Part shown: positions 1 through 6,684 of the stretch, piece after piece | Layout: each line of letters starts with the position of its first letter | How positions within the stretch are numbered: the stretch's first letter is position 1 | From: Pseudomonadota bacterium | GTDB taxonomy: Bacteria > Pseudomonadota > Gammaproteobacteria > Pseudomonadales > Azotimanducaceae | Length of the DNA stretch: 12,844 nt | Reading direction: 5' to 3' | Assembly: GCA_027622495.1 (NCBI GenBank) | Contig: JAQBYL010000064.1 | Location: 1 to 12,844 of the forward strand | Notes under the pieces: model-generated | Database searches by the model: none | Seen by the model: the letters and a program-made list of their open reading frames with translations, nothing else | Told to the model about the DNA's origin: nothing | Translations under genes and position numbers: made by a program

Positions 1-8
1 GGAATGTG

Positions 9-1079
9 ATGACGGATCGATATGTGTACCGGTTATTTGTCAGCACTCTGTGCGTATTGCTTGCACCGGCAGTGCTGGCAGATGAGGTGCGAACCAGCTA
101 CGGCAAACCTGACTTCACTGGTTATTACGACAGTGGCACGTTGACACCCGTAGACAGGCCCGCCGAATCAGGCGATGAAAAGTTCATGTCCAGGGAGCGC
201 GCCGAAGAAATCGCGGCCACGGTGGCAAAACGCCGTGACGATCAGATTCAGGCATCAAACGCGGATCGTGGTGCGCCACCGGCTGGTGGCGAAGGTGTGA
301 AGACCGGCGGCGGTGGCGGCACCGGTGGTTACAACGACTACTGGCTGGATTATGGCAAAGATGTTGCGATGATCGACGGTCAATTCCGCACCTCGATTGT
401 TTATGACCCGCCCAATGGTCGGCGCCCTCCAATGACAGCGCAGGGCCAGGCGAACGTGGCGGAGAACTTCAGCTCCTTCACCTATGTTAATGATGGGACG
501 CCATCGTGGCTCGACAGTGAAGGTCCGGGACCCTTTGACGGTCCTGAGAGTCTGGCGCTCGCGGAGCGCTGCCTGCTTGGCTTCAGCGCTGGTCCGCCGA
601 TGCTGCCGGGGGTGTACAACAACTTCAAAAAAATTGTTCAGACCGAAGATCACATCGTGATCCTGATCGAGATGGTTCACGATGCTCGGATTATCCGCAT
701 GAACGCTGAGCACGCGCCAGTACAATGGCGCCACTGGTTAGGTGATTCGGTCGGGCATTGGGAAGGCGATACCCTGGTTGTGGACACCACCAACTTCCGC
801 GAAAAAACCGGTCTGTATGGCGGCGATGAGAACCTGCATCTCGCCGAACGCTTTACTAGACTTGCGGATGGCAATCTGCTCTACAATTTCACCGTGGATG
901 ATCCAACTGTCTGGACCGCGCCCTGGAGCGGCGAGTACGTCTGGAAGGCGAGTAGTGAGCCGGTCTATGAGTACGCGTGTCACGAGGGCAACTACGCAAT
1001 GGGCAACATCCTGCGTGGTGCGCGTCTGCTCGAAGCCGAAGAGATGGAGCGCAGATCAGCAGCGGCGAGTGGTGACTGA
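9..1079 (+). CDS. Secreted hypothetical protein with Gly-rich linker
   Basis: This is a 356-residue exported protein of unknown function. The N-terminus has a signal peptide: a basic start, a hydrophobic core (about residues 8-22) and a likely cleavage site AVLA|DE, so it should act in the periplasm or at the cell surface. A Gly-rich low-complexity linker (about residues 90-107) follows. The rest carries conserved blocks that I associate with a widespread uncharacterised family in marine and soil proteobacteria and acidobacteria: DGQFRTSIVYDPPNGR, AERCLLGF, GHWEGDTLVVDTTNF, and a C-terminal YACHEGNYAMGNILRGAR. No catalytic motif is obvious. I chose ATG at 9; a GTG sits directly before it at 6. 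The ATGA at 9-12 could overlap the stop of a gene lying left of the window, which would imply an operon. It converges on the Nudix gene with a 14-nt gap. The gene is certain, the family membership likely, and the function unknown. Confidence 0.85.
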   Translation: MTDRYVYRLFVSTLCVLLAPAVLADEVRTSYGKPDFTGYYDSGTLTPVDRPAESGDEKFMSRERAEEIAATVAKRRDDQIQASNADRGAPPAGGEGVKTGGGGGTGGYNDYWLDYGKDVAMIDGQFRTSIVYDPPNGRRPPMTAQGQANVAENFSSFTYVNDGTPSWLDSEGPGPFDGPESLALAERCLLGFSAGPPMLPGVYNNFKKIVQTEDHIVILIEMVHDARIIRMNAEHAPVQWRHWLGDSVGHWEGDTLVVDTTNFREKTGLYGGDENLHLAERFTRLADGNLLYNFTVDDPTVWTAPWSGEYVWKASSEPVYEYACHEGNYAMGNILRGARLLEAEEMERRSAAASGD

Positions 1080-1091
1080 CATGGGGTCGGT

Positions 1092-1112
1092 GATCAGATC
1101 CCAATTCTGATC
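1092..1112. terminator. Possible bidirectional hairpin between convergent genes
   Basis: A perfect 7-bp inverted repeat (GATCAGA at 1092-1098 and TCTGATC at 1106-1112) with a 7-nt loop lies just after the stop of the secreted-protein gene and over the last codons of the convergent Nudix gene, including its stop. The position suits a shared terminator. No T-run follows on either strand, so it is not a canonical intrinsic terminator and may be chance. Confidence 0.3.
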
Positions 1113-1570
1113 GGTTGTTCCGGAGGTGCGCCTGCGAGCAGGTTGCTCAGTAGGTCAGCCAGTTTGTTGGGTGAAAATAGTTCGTTACTTGCAGCAATTT
1201 CGTTGATCGACCACCATTTGAAGCCGCGGAATACCTCGAGTTCACCCTCGGCTGGATTGTTGTGCATGCTGGCATCGAATATCGACGTGCGGATCAGAAA
1301 GTAATATTCGTGCTGATCGACCTGTCGGGGCGGATCGCCATACAGATGGTTTCTGATCCAGATCAGCGGGTACTCGCCGTTTAATACAAAAGACGTTTCC
1401 TCCCAGACTTCGCGACGCAGTGCCTGCTGATCTGTCTCGCCGTGTTCGACACCGCCACCCGGGGTCATCCAGCAATGTCTGCCATCCGGTAACTCTGCTT
1501 TCACAAGCAGAATCTGATCGTTATCAAGCAGCAGTGCCCTCACTGCACGGCGTTGGCGAATGGGTGACAT
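1094..1570 (-). CDS. Nudix hydrolase
   Basis: This is a 158-residue cytoplasmic Nudix-fold pyrophosphohydrolase, expected to cleave a nucleoside diphosphate linked to some moiety using Mg2+ or Mn2+. The Nudix box is clear at about residues 39-61 (GGVEHGETDQQALRREVWEE). It has the spaced Gly, Glu and REVWEE; Glu57 and Glu58 are the probable metal ligands. The usual Gly near the end of the box is Ser (EETSF). The upstream PDGRHCWMTPGGG is typical of the fold. The open frame continues up to a GTG at 1792, but the extra 74 codons are Arg/His-rich and lie antisense to the remnant at 1592-1795. I therefore chose ATG 1570, which has a weak GGA nine bases ahead and begins with the usual first strand (RRAVRALLLDNDQILLVKAE). 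The gene lies about 200 bases downstream of the molybdenum hydroxylase and is probably separate. Substrate cannot be predicted. Confidence 0.88.
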   Translation of the reverse strand: MSPIRQRRAVRALLLDNDQILLVKAELPDGRHCWMTPGGGVEHGETDQQALRREVWEETSFVLNGEYPLIWIRNHLYGDPPRQVDQHEYYFLIRTSIFDASMHNNPAEGELEVFRGFKWWSINEIAASNELFSPNKLADLLSNLLAGAPPEQPIRIGI

Positions 1571-1591
1571 TTTTTGTCCGTTTAGAAGTAG

Positions 1592-1795
1592 CATAACAGG
1601 GGACAAGCCCGGAGTGTTCTGACCGGTGCCGATGCCGAAGTCGGTCAAAGCAATCGCAGTGCGCTGCCGATACCGGTGCGCATGATCAGCGACATGCTGG
1701 GTGTCTCGCATGAGGCGATGCCGAAATTTCAGAAGATGTTGCAACCGCCTGACGATGTTACCGGTCCGTTCAGGTCTCGCTCTGCGCAGCACTAA
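1592..1795 (+). pseudogene. 3' remnant of an unrecognised gene
   Basis: This is an open + strand frame of 67 codons ending in TAA at 1793-1795, in the only stretch of the window without an intact gene (1571-1769). Codon choice (CTG, CCG, GTG, CGC, ATC, GCG) resembles the real genes here, and the product looks protein-like: it includes EVGQSNRSALPIPVRMISDM, then LGVSHEAMPKFQKMLQ and a basic tail. It has no plausible start with a ribosome-binding site. The only internal ATG early on is at 1682, and an in-frame TAG at 1589-1591 closes it upstream. Its last 26 bases are antisense to the end of the molybdopterin subunit. The PIPVRMIS-DMLGVS piece faintly recalls a cytochrome P450 helix, but I do not rely on that. 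Best reading: the tail of a gene lost by rearrangement; alternatively a chance open frame. Confidence 0.35.
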
Positions 1796-3887
1796 GTCTC
1801 AGTTGCTGAGCATTGATCGGCAGGCTCCGAACGCGTAAACCCACCGCGTCGAATACCGCATTGGCGATGGCCCCCGGTGTTGGTCCGGTACTCGCTTCAC
1901 CGACCCCGAGCGCAGGTTGCCCACGGGCATCGATCAGGTGAGTCGAGATGGTTGGTACTTCACTGAATTTGAGGATGGGGTAGGTGTCCCAGTCGAGGCT
2001 GTTAACACCGTCTGAGTCCCAGCTGACGGCTTCTTTCAACGTCCAGCTTGCCGCCTGGATAAAACCACCTTCCAGCTGATTGATCACCCCGTCCGGATCG
2101 ACTGCGAGCCCTGCGTCTGCACAGATGGTTGCATGCATCAACTTGATCTGCGCATCTTCACTCACAGACAGATCAACCAGGATCGCGCAGTAAGACTGCT
2201 GGTTTTTATAACGGGCCAACCCCAGACCGCGCCCGAGACCTGGCGGTTTGGCGGGTGCTTTGGCACGCAGGGTCTGCAGAACCCGTACCGCTCTTGGATC
2301 AGACAAGTGATTCAGACGGAAGTCGATCGGATCCTCACCCGCATGATGCGCCAGTTCATCCATGAAGGACTCGATTGCAAACAGGTTGGCAAACGCGCCC
2401 AGACTGCGCAGAGACGAGGTTCGCAGCGGGCTTTCTGCCACAAAATGCTTGATCAGCTGCGCATCGGGAAAACGATAGATCGGCTTCAGGTTGCGATGGA
2501 TGCCGACCTCGTGAGCAATCGCAGGTTGACGCGGTACACGCGGTGTGGGGTTAGCCAGTGTCCATGCGGTCTGCAGGTTAGTATGGCCGCGCATCGGGCG
2601 GGGCCGGCCATTGTGGGTAAAGCTGTAAGTTTCATGACGCCATTGTTGAATGCGCCCATTCTCTACATTAGCCTGCAGATCCATTACCGCTGCTGGTGTG
2701 TAAGGTTCAAAACCGTGTTCATCAGATCTTGACCATTTGATGCTGACCGGGCGTGGCGTGCAGGCCAGTGCCGCGATGGCAGCGTCCAGCGCTACATCGT
2801 CGGCACCGTTGTGACCATAGCATCCAGGTCCCTCTGCGTGGATAACGTGGACCATGTCCTCGCGCACTTTGAGAACTTCAGCGAGTGCAAGTTTCAGGAA
2901 CTCAACACTCTGGGTGTGTGAAAAGACCGTAAGCTTACCGTTCAGAAACTGCGCGATGGCGGCAGATGGCCCGAGAGATGCGTGCATCTGAAAAGGCCGG
3001 TAGTAGCTTGCCTTGAGGGTTGGTACCTGGTCTGCATCAGGAACCGGCTGCTCGAGCGGCATGCCCTCCACAACCACAAGACTGCGCGTGACGTTCTGTT
3101 TGAGATAACCAGGAACATCACCGGGCAGAACCGTCATCGCCTCCGCGGTCCAGCGACAGTGCTGCTGATACCAGGCATGAGCCCGATCCGCATAGCTTGC
3201 GTCATCTGCAAGCACAGCGATGTAAGCGCCATCGCGGACCAGGGTGTGTGTAAAAGGACACTTGGTTTCGTCGGGAACGCTGACCGGTACAGCACCGGGC
3301 CGGGTGGGTTTAACAACCCGGCCATGCAACATGTCCGGCAGAGTCATATCGTGCAGGAATGCGACTTCGCCGAGGACCTTCGCCGGTATGTCCAGACGTG
3401 CTGCATGGTGCCCGACCACCCGATAACCTGCAGGATGTTTCAGTGGTGGTTCAGAAACGATGGTGGTGTTGAAAAACTCACCGGCGTTCAATGACCAGTA
3501 GTCGGTTTGTTCGTTCGTCAAACTCGACGTGATCCCACCGTCTTCCACCGTAAGCTCATTCAGCGGTGTCTGCAGATCGGCGGCCGCCCGTTCAAGCAGA
3601 ATGGAACGCGCCCACGCACTGGCCACTCTGACTGCAGCGCCGCTTTGCTCCACCGACATGCTGCCGGCAGTGATCAATTCATTGGGGGTTTTTTCTGTGT
3701 CTGCGGTTTCAACCTGAATGCGGGCGAGATCCACATCGAGTTCTTCGGCTGCAATCATTGCCAGAGCAGTGCGAATGCCCTGGCCGATCTCAACCTTGCC
3801 GGTTTTGATGGTGATCGTGCCGTCGTGGTTAAAGTGGATCCAGCGATCCAACTCCGGTGTGCGAACAATCGAAGGAGGAAGACTCAT
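1770..3887 (-). CDS. Molybdopterin-binding subunit, xanthine dehydrogenase family
   Basis: This is the large catalytic subunit (705 residues) of a molybdenum hydroxylase of the isoquinoline oxidoreductase beta / nicotinate dehydrogenase type. Such enzymes hydroxylate an aldehyde or N-heteroaromatic carbon with water-derived oxygen. Family blocks run in order: GKVEIGQGIRTA (residues 30-41), SMSVEQSGAAVR (75-86), the hammerhead-like YRVVGHHAARLDIPAKVLGE (about 154-173), HASLGPSAAIA, GPGCYGHNGADDVA, RSLGAFANLFAIESFMDELA, and the C-terminal GVGEASTG whose Glu (about 664) is the expected catalytic base. I see no Tat or Sec signal and no CXXCH haem motif, unlike some relatives that export the enzyme or fuse cytochromes. 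The frame is open to 3956, but ATG 3887 overlaps the stop of the 2Fe-2S gene in an ATGA, so translation is probably coupled. Partner and family are secure; substrate is unknown. Adjacent XdhC-like maturation genes are absent here. Confidence 0.93.
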   Translation of the reverse strand: MSLPPSIVRTPELDRWIHFNHDGTITIKTGKVEIGQGIRTALAMIAAEELDVDLARIQVETADTEKTPNELITAGSMSVEQSGAAVRVASAWARSILLERAAADLQTPLNELTVEDGGITSSLTNEQTDYWSLNAGEFFNTTIVSEPPLKHPAGYRVVGHHAARLDIPAKVLGEVAFLHDMTLPDMLHGRVVKPTRPGAVPVSVPDETKCPFTHTLVRDGAYIAVLADDASYADRAHAWYQQHCRWTAEAMTVLPGDVPGYLKQNVTRSLVVVEGMPLEQPVPDADQVPTLKASYYRPFQMHASLGPSAAIAQFLNGKLTVFSHTQSVEFLKLALAEVLKVREDMVHVIHAEGPGCYGHNGADDVALDAAIAALACTPRPVSIKWSRSDEHGFEPYTPAAVMDLQANVENGRIQQWRHETYSFTHNGRPRPMRGHTNLQTAWTLANPTPRVPRQPAIAHEVGIHRNLKPIYRFPDAQLIKHFVAESPLRTSSLRSLGAFANLFAIESFMDELAHHAGEDPIDFRLNHLSDPRAVRVLQTLRAKAPAKPPGLGRGLGLARYKNQQSYCAILVDLSVSEDAQIKLMHATICADAGLAVDPDGVINQLEGGFIQAASWTLKEAVSWDSDGVNSLDWDTYPILKFSEVPTISTHLIDARGQPALGVGEASTGPTPGAIANAVFDAVGLRVRSLPINAQQLRLSAAQSET

Positions 3888-4354
3888 ACGCTCGCGAGCC
3901 GCAAAGCCGCCCGTTCGATCGCTCGTATGATGCGCGGATGAGCACCACAGCGACACAGATGACCGTCGAGGGCTTCGATGATCTCGCTTCGCTCAGGGCG
4001 CTTGTTGGTGTCGAGCAACGCCTTCGCACGCATGAGGATACCGGCAGTGCAATAGCCACACTGCGCCGCGTTCAAGTCAATAAACGCCTGTTGCAGCGGA
4101 TGCAGATGGCCTGCCTCATCCACCAGGCCCTCGACAGTCTGTACAGATTTATCAATGCATTGCGCGAGTTTTGTTGTGCATGCGTAGATGGGTGCGCCAT
4201 CAAGTAGAACCACGCAGCAACCACACTGTTCCTGCCCACATCCGAGTTTGGTTCCAACCAGCAGAAGTTCATGCCGCAACACATCGATCAACAGCGCGTC
4301 TCGGTCTGCCACGATGTTATGGGTCAGGCCATTGACCTTGAGATCTAGTGGCAT
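3884..4354 (-). CDS. (2Fe-2S)-binding small subunit of molybdenum hydroxylase
   Basis: This 156-residue protein carries electrons from the molybdenum centre of its partner through two [2Fe-2S] clusters. The N-terminal plant-ferredoxin-like domain shows Cys39, Cys44, Cys47 and Cys59 (GCGQEQCGCC, then YAC). The C-terminal helical domain shows Cys99, Cys102, Cys134 and Cys136 (QCGYC, LCRCG). All eight ligands are present and the length is normal for the IorA/CoxS-type family. ATG 4354 is preceded by GAGG about 13 bases away, a long but usable spacing. It starts 27 bases after the DUF2058 gene and its TGA overlaps the ATG of the molybdopterin subunit by four bases. No FAD subunit accompanies the pair, so the final electron acceptor (a cytochrome or quinone carrier) must be encoded elsewhere. 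Confidence 0.95.
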   Translation of the reverse strand: MPLDLKVNGLTHNIVADRDALLIDVLRHELLLVGTKLGCGQEQCGCCVVLLDGAPIYACTTKLAQCIDKSVQTVEGLVDEAGHLHPLQQAFIDLNAAQCGYCTAGILMRAKALLDTNKRPERSEIIEALDGHLCRCGAHPRIIRAIERAALRLASV

Positions 4355-4381
4355 CGACTTAAATGTACCTCGCTTGCGGTT

Positions 4382-4948
4382 CTACCAATCCAGATCGTCA
4401 GGAACCTGAAACTTAGCATACGGATCCTCAGGATCCGGTTCTGCCGCCTTGGCATCAGGGTCGGCCCACGAAACAATCCATTTGGGATCGCGTTTTCGAA
4501 CCTGTTCCATGGGTTCGCGCTCCAGAAAGTGATAGGTACCATCGCAATTAATGATCGCAAGACTACCTTTGATCAACGCGTTGCGGTGCGCTTCGGTCAC
4601 GTAGATCCTTTTGACCTTTTTCCCATGTACAAACTGATACGGGTGTTCTGCGTCTTTAGCTTTGAGATCCCGTTGATCGTTCTGTTTTACAATCTGGCGG
4701 ATCTGCGCCATCAGCGCATGCTGACTGACAACCTGATTCCGCTCCACCGCCTTTGATCGGTTTTCTTTAGCACGCTCCGCTTTCTGAACCTTGGCTTTAG
4801 CAATCTTTTCGCGACTGTCGCTCTCGCTTTTGCCGTCTTTGCGATCACGTGCTTTCGCCACCTTCTTCTGGCGATCGACCTTTCTGGCATCTGCGGCTGT
4901 GGCAAGGCCAGCTTTGATCAGCTGGCTTTGCAGAGACTCCCCGGGCAC
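4382..4948 (-). CDS. DUF2058 family protein (YaiL-like)
   Basis: This 188-residue cytoplasmic protein belongs to the DUF2058 family, called nucleoprotein or polynucleotide-associated in older annotation. Residues 1-20 have the usual SLQSQLIKAGLA opening. Residues about 20-75 form a very Lys/Arg/Glu-rich, probably coiled or disordered arm consistent with nucleic-acid contact. A compact C-terminal part follows, with the family blocks HPYQFVHGKKVKRIYV and LAIINCDGTYHFLE and a QVRKRDP-WIVSW segment, then an acidic tail. The start is GTG 4948: AGAGG ends eight bases before it and overlaps the TGA of the upstream acyl-CoA dehydrogenase gene, leaving a 12-nt gap. It is therefore the third gene of a catabolic operon, an unexpected place for this usually unrelated household gene. 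The biochemical role of the family is not established. Confidence 0.92.
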   Translation of the reverse strand: MPGESLQSQLIKAGLATAADARKVDRQKKVAKARDRKDGKSESDSREKIAKAKVQKAERAKENRSKAVERNQVVSQHALMAQIRQIVKQNDQRDLKAKDAEHPYQFVHGKKVKRIYVTEAHRNALIKGSLAIINCDGTYHFLEREPMEQVRKRDPKWIVSWADPDAKAAEPDPEDPYAKFQVPDDLDW

Positions 4949-4960
4949 CTCAAAAGCCTC

Positions 4961-6187
4961 TCAGAGCAGGTCGCCACCAGCCGCAGATGCGGTGGTGCCG
5001 AATTGTTCGTATGCCTTGACCACGTTGCGGCCAACCCTCCAGCGGTGCACCTCATCGGGTCCATCGACCAGACGCTGACTGCGGATACTGGTGTACCAGC
5101 GGGCCAGCGGTGTGTCGTGGCTGTAGCCGAGGGCGCCATGCAGTTGCAGTGCTGTGTCGACGACTTTGTGAACCATATGCGCGAGGAATACTTTGGCAAT
5201 CGAGTTTTCCTGGCGCATGTCCATGCCTTTTTCTGCTTTGTAGGCGATGTGCAGAAGCATCAGACGCGCCATATACAGCTCGCTTGCACAGTCGGCGAGC
5301 ATCCATTGCACGCCTTGCCGATCCGCAAGACGGGTGCCGAATGTGGTTCGACCGGTAACGTGCTTTGCGGCCAGGTCCAGCGCCCGCTGAGCCATGGCAA
5401 CGTTGTGCATGCCGTGGCGCAGACGACCATAGGCGAGTCGGTGCTGACCCATGTCAAAACCCTTGCCCTGACCACCGAGGATGTTCTCGCGAGGCACCAT
5501 CAGGTCTTTGATTTTGATTTCGGAGTGCGTACCCCCCAGCTTCTCGCCAATTGGCGTATGCGGGGTCATGGTCTCGATGTTGCGCACGATCTGGTAGCCG
5601 GGGTTGGGCAACTCAACAATAAAGGTGCTGTATTGCTGATGGCGTGGTGCATCGGGGTCGGTCTTGGCCATGACGACCGCAATATCGGCCACACTCGCCG
5701 ATGAGCTGAACCACTTTTCGCCGTTTAAGACCCAGTTGTCGCCATCCAGAATCGCCCGTGTCTGCATGCCCGTGGCATCGGCACCGGCGGCTTTTTCAGT
5801 CATGGAATAGCAGATGCGTTTCTGGCCTTCGAGCAGCGGCTTTAAGAATTTTTCTTTCTGAAAGTCCGTGCCATGTTCCAGCAACGTGAGCATGGTGGCG
5901 TCATCGGGCCCTTGAGTATTGAGGGACAGGGCGCCAAGAAAACTCTCACCGAGTTCCATCTGTACCAGCGCATTGGCCAGCGGCCGCAGACCCATGCCAC
6001 CGTATTCTTCCGGGATGAACGGGCACCACAGGCCCTGACTCCGCGCCTTGCTGCGCAGTTCGGCAAGTACGTCCTCGTACGCTCTGTTTTCGAGTTCAGC
6101 CTCGGCCGGTATGCAGTGTTCCTGCACGAATGTGCGGACTTTTTCGCGGATGGCCTTGGTTTCTTGGGGAATTTCGAAGTCGATCAC
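4961..6187 (-). CDS. Acyl-CoA dehydrogenase (ACAD10/11-like group)
   Basis: This is a 408-residue flavoprotein that should introduce an alpha,beta double bond into an acyl-CoA using FAD and pass electrons to ETF. The N-terminal helical domain covers about residues 5-120. The beta-domain signature CYSMTEKAAGAD is at about 126-137, with GEKWFSSSA after it. The C-terminal helical domain has QLHGALGYSHDTPLARWY (from about 348) and DGPDEVH (about 375-381), at the place where short- and medium-chain enzymes carry their active-site YEGT Glu. The GPDEVH form is typical of ACAD10/11 and related bacterial FadE proteins, often linked to sterol, branched or aromatic side chains. The frame is open to an ATG at 6229, but that codon lacks a ribosome-binding site. 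GTG 6187 has GAGG eight bases ahead and gives the usual N-terminus (IDFEIPQET). It precedes the DUF2058 gene by 12 nt. Exact substrate is unknown. Confidence 0.94.
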   Translation of the reverse strand: MIDFEIPQETKAIREKVRTFVQEHCIPAEAELENRAYEDVLAELRSKARSQGLWCPFIPEEYGGMGLRPLANALVQMELGESFLGALSLNTQGPDDATMLTLLEHGTDFQKEKFLKPLLEGQKRICYSMTEKAAGADATGMQTRAILDGDNWVLNGEKWFSSSASVADIAVVMAKTDPDAPRHQQYSTFIVELPNPGYQIVRNIETMTPHTPIGEKLGGTHSEIKIKDLMVPRENILGGQGKGFDMGQHRLAYGRLRHGMHNVAMAQRALDLAAKHVTGRTTFGTRLADRQGVQWMLADCASELYMARLMLLHIAYKAEKGMDMRQENSIAKVFLAHMVHKVVDTALQLHGALGYSHDTPLARWYTSIRSQRLVDGPDEVHRWRVGRNVVKAYEQFGTTASAAGGDLL

Positions 6188-6261
6188 TGTGTCTGCCTCA
6201 AGCGTAGGACTGCACAGTGTACGATGCATCCGCTGAGGTGACCAAGGTCGTTTGGGGCCGA

Positions 6262-6525
6262 TCAGGCGTCGGACGGGGGTGGCTTGCCGTGGTAGATGCG
6301 TGGGATGTCGAATCGACTGCCATCCGTTGAAGGGTTGGCGTTGAAGATCAGGCTGGTTTCACGTTGAAACGCTACGATTTCTTCTTCGGTCAGTCCGCGG
6401 GCAGCACTCTGGCGTCGATCGGGATTCTTGCGACGTTCGACAAAGCCCGCCTGCCCAGGCCTGATTGCCGGTCCGGGTTGGTTCGCCGGTCCCGTCTGAA
6501 TAGTCGCTTCTTCCGTGTTCGTCAC
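6262..6525 (-). CDS. Small hypothetical protein, leader gene of the operon
   Basis: This 87-residue soluble protein is not one I recognise. It has an acidic N-terminus, a Pro/Gly-rich repeat-like stretch (about residues 11-26: GPANQPGPAIRPGQAG), a basic ERRKNPDRR block (about 30-38), a helix-like LTEEEIVAFQRETSLIF (about 45-61) and a C-terminal part rich in Pro. No membrane segment or signal peptide is visible. The start is GTG 6525: a strong GGAG (6537-6534) lies eight bases upstream. The frame is open up to an ATG at 6594, but those codons run through the likely promoter. A CRP-like site and -10 box directly upstream, and the acyl-CoA dehydrogenase 74 bases downstream, suggest it is the first gene of that operon. 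Protein-like composition and the good ribosome-binding site support it as real. Confidence 0.7.
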   Translation of the reverse strand: MTNTEEATIQTGPANQPGPAIRPGQAGFVERRKNPDRRQSAARGLTEEEIVAFQRETSLIFNANPSTDGSRFDIPRIYHGKPPPSDA

Positions 6526-6545
6526 ACCATGTTCTCCGGTTGTGG

Positions 6546-6558
6546 CTGGCACATTATG
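6546..6558 (-). promoter_or_regulatory. Predicted -10 box and start site of the catabolic operon
   Basis: On the minus strand CATAAT (6558 to 6553) matches the sigma-70 -10 consensus at five of six positions. It predicts a transcript start near 6546, about 20 bases before the GTG at 6525. No good -35 hexamer is present at 16-18 bases, as expected if an activator replaces it. Confidence 0.5.
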
Positions 6559-6579
6559 TGGGGATTTTCTCGTTGGAAA

Positions 6580-6595
6580 TGTGACAGCGATCACA
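6580..6595 (-). promoter_or_regulatory. CRP/Vfr-like operator
   Basis: TGTGACAGCGATCACA is a perfect TGTGA-N6-TCACA dyad, the CRP consensus, with AAA flanking the left half-site on the + strand. Its centre (6587/6588) lies 41.5 bases upstream of the start site predicted from the -10 box, the spacing of class II CRP-activated promoters. It probably activates the genes from 6525 leftward under high cAMP. Binding is inferred, not shown. Confidence 0.65.
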
Positions 6596-6684
6596 ATCCG
6601 CCAAACCCTAAGGCAACCTAGTTGCGAAATGCGACCTGTGTTCTAGATCTGTTGGCGGTGGAGTTCTCGCGCCGGGAACGAAGG

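Noticed and set aside
1571..1792. N-terminal extension of the Nudix frame to GTG 1792
   Set aside because: The extra 74 residues are Arg/His-rich, have no Nudix homology, and lie antisense to a better coding-like frame. ATG 1570 gives the normal domain start.
2133..2732. + strand open frame of 199 codons
   Set aside because: It is antisense to the well-conserved molybdopterin subunit, and its composition is typical of a reverse-strand shadow.
4928..5704. Long + strand open frame of 258 codons
   Set aside because: It is a shadow of the acyl-CoA dehydrogenase on the opposite strand, with no recognisable motifs.
6188..6229. ATG 6229 as the start of the acyl-CoA dehydrogenase
   Set aside because: No ribosome-binding site lies before it, whereas GTG 6187 has GAGG at eight bases and the family's usual N-terminus.
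6605..6640. GCAAC-CTA-GTTGC hairpin after the MBL-fold gene as a terminator
   Set aside because: The stem is only five base pairs with a three-base loop and no T-run.
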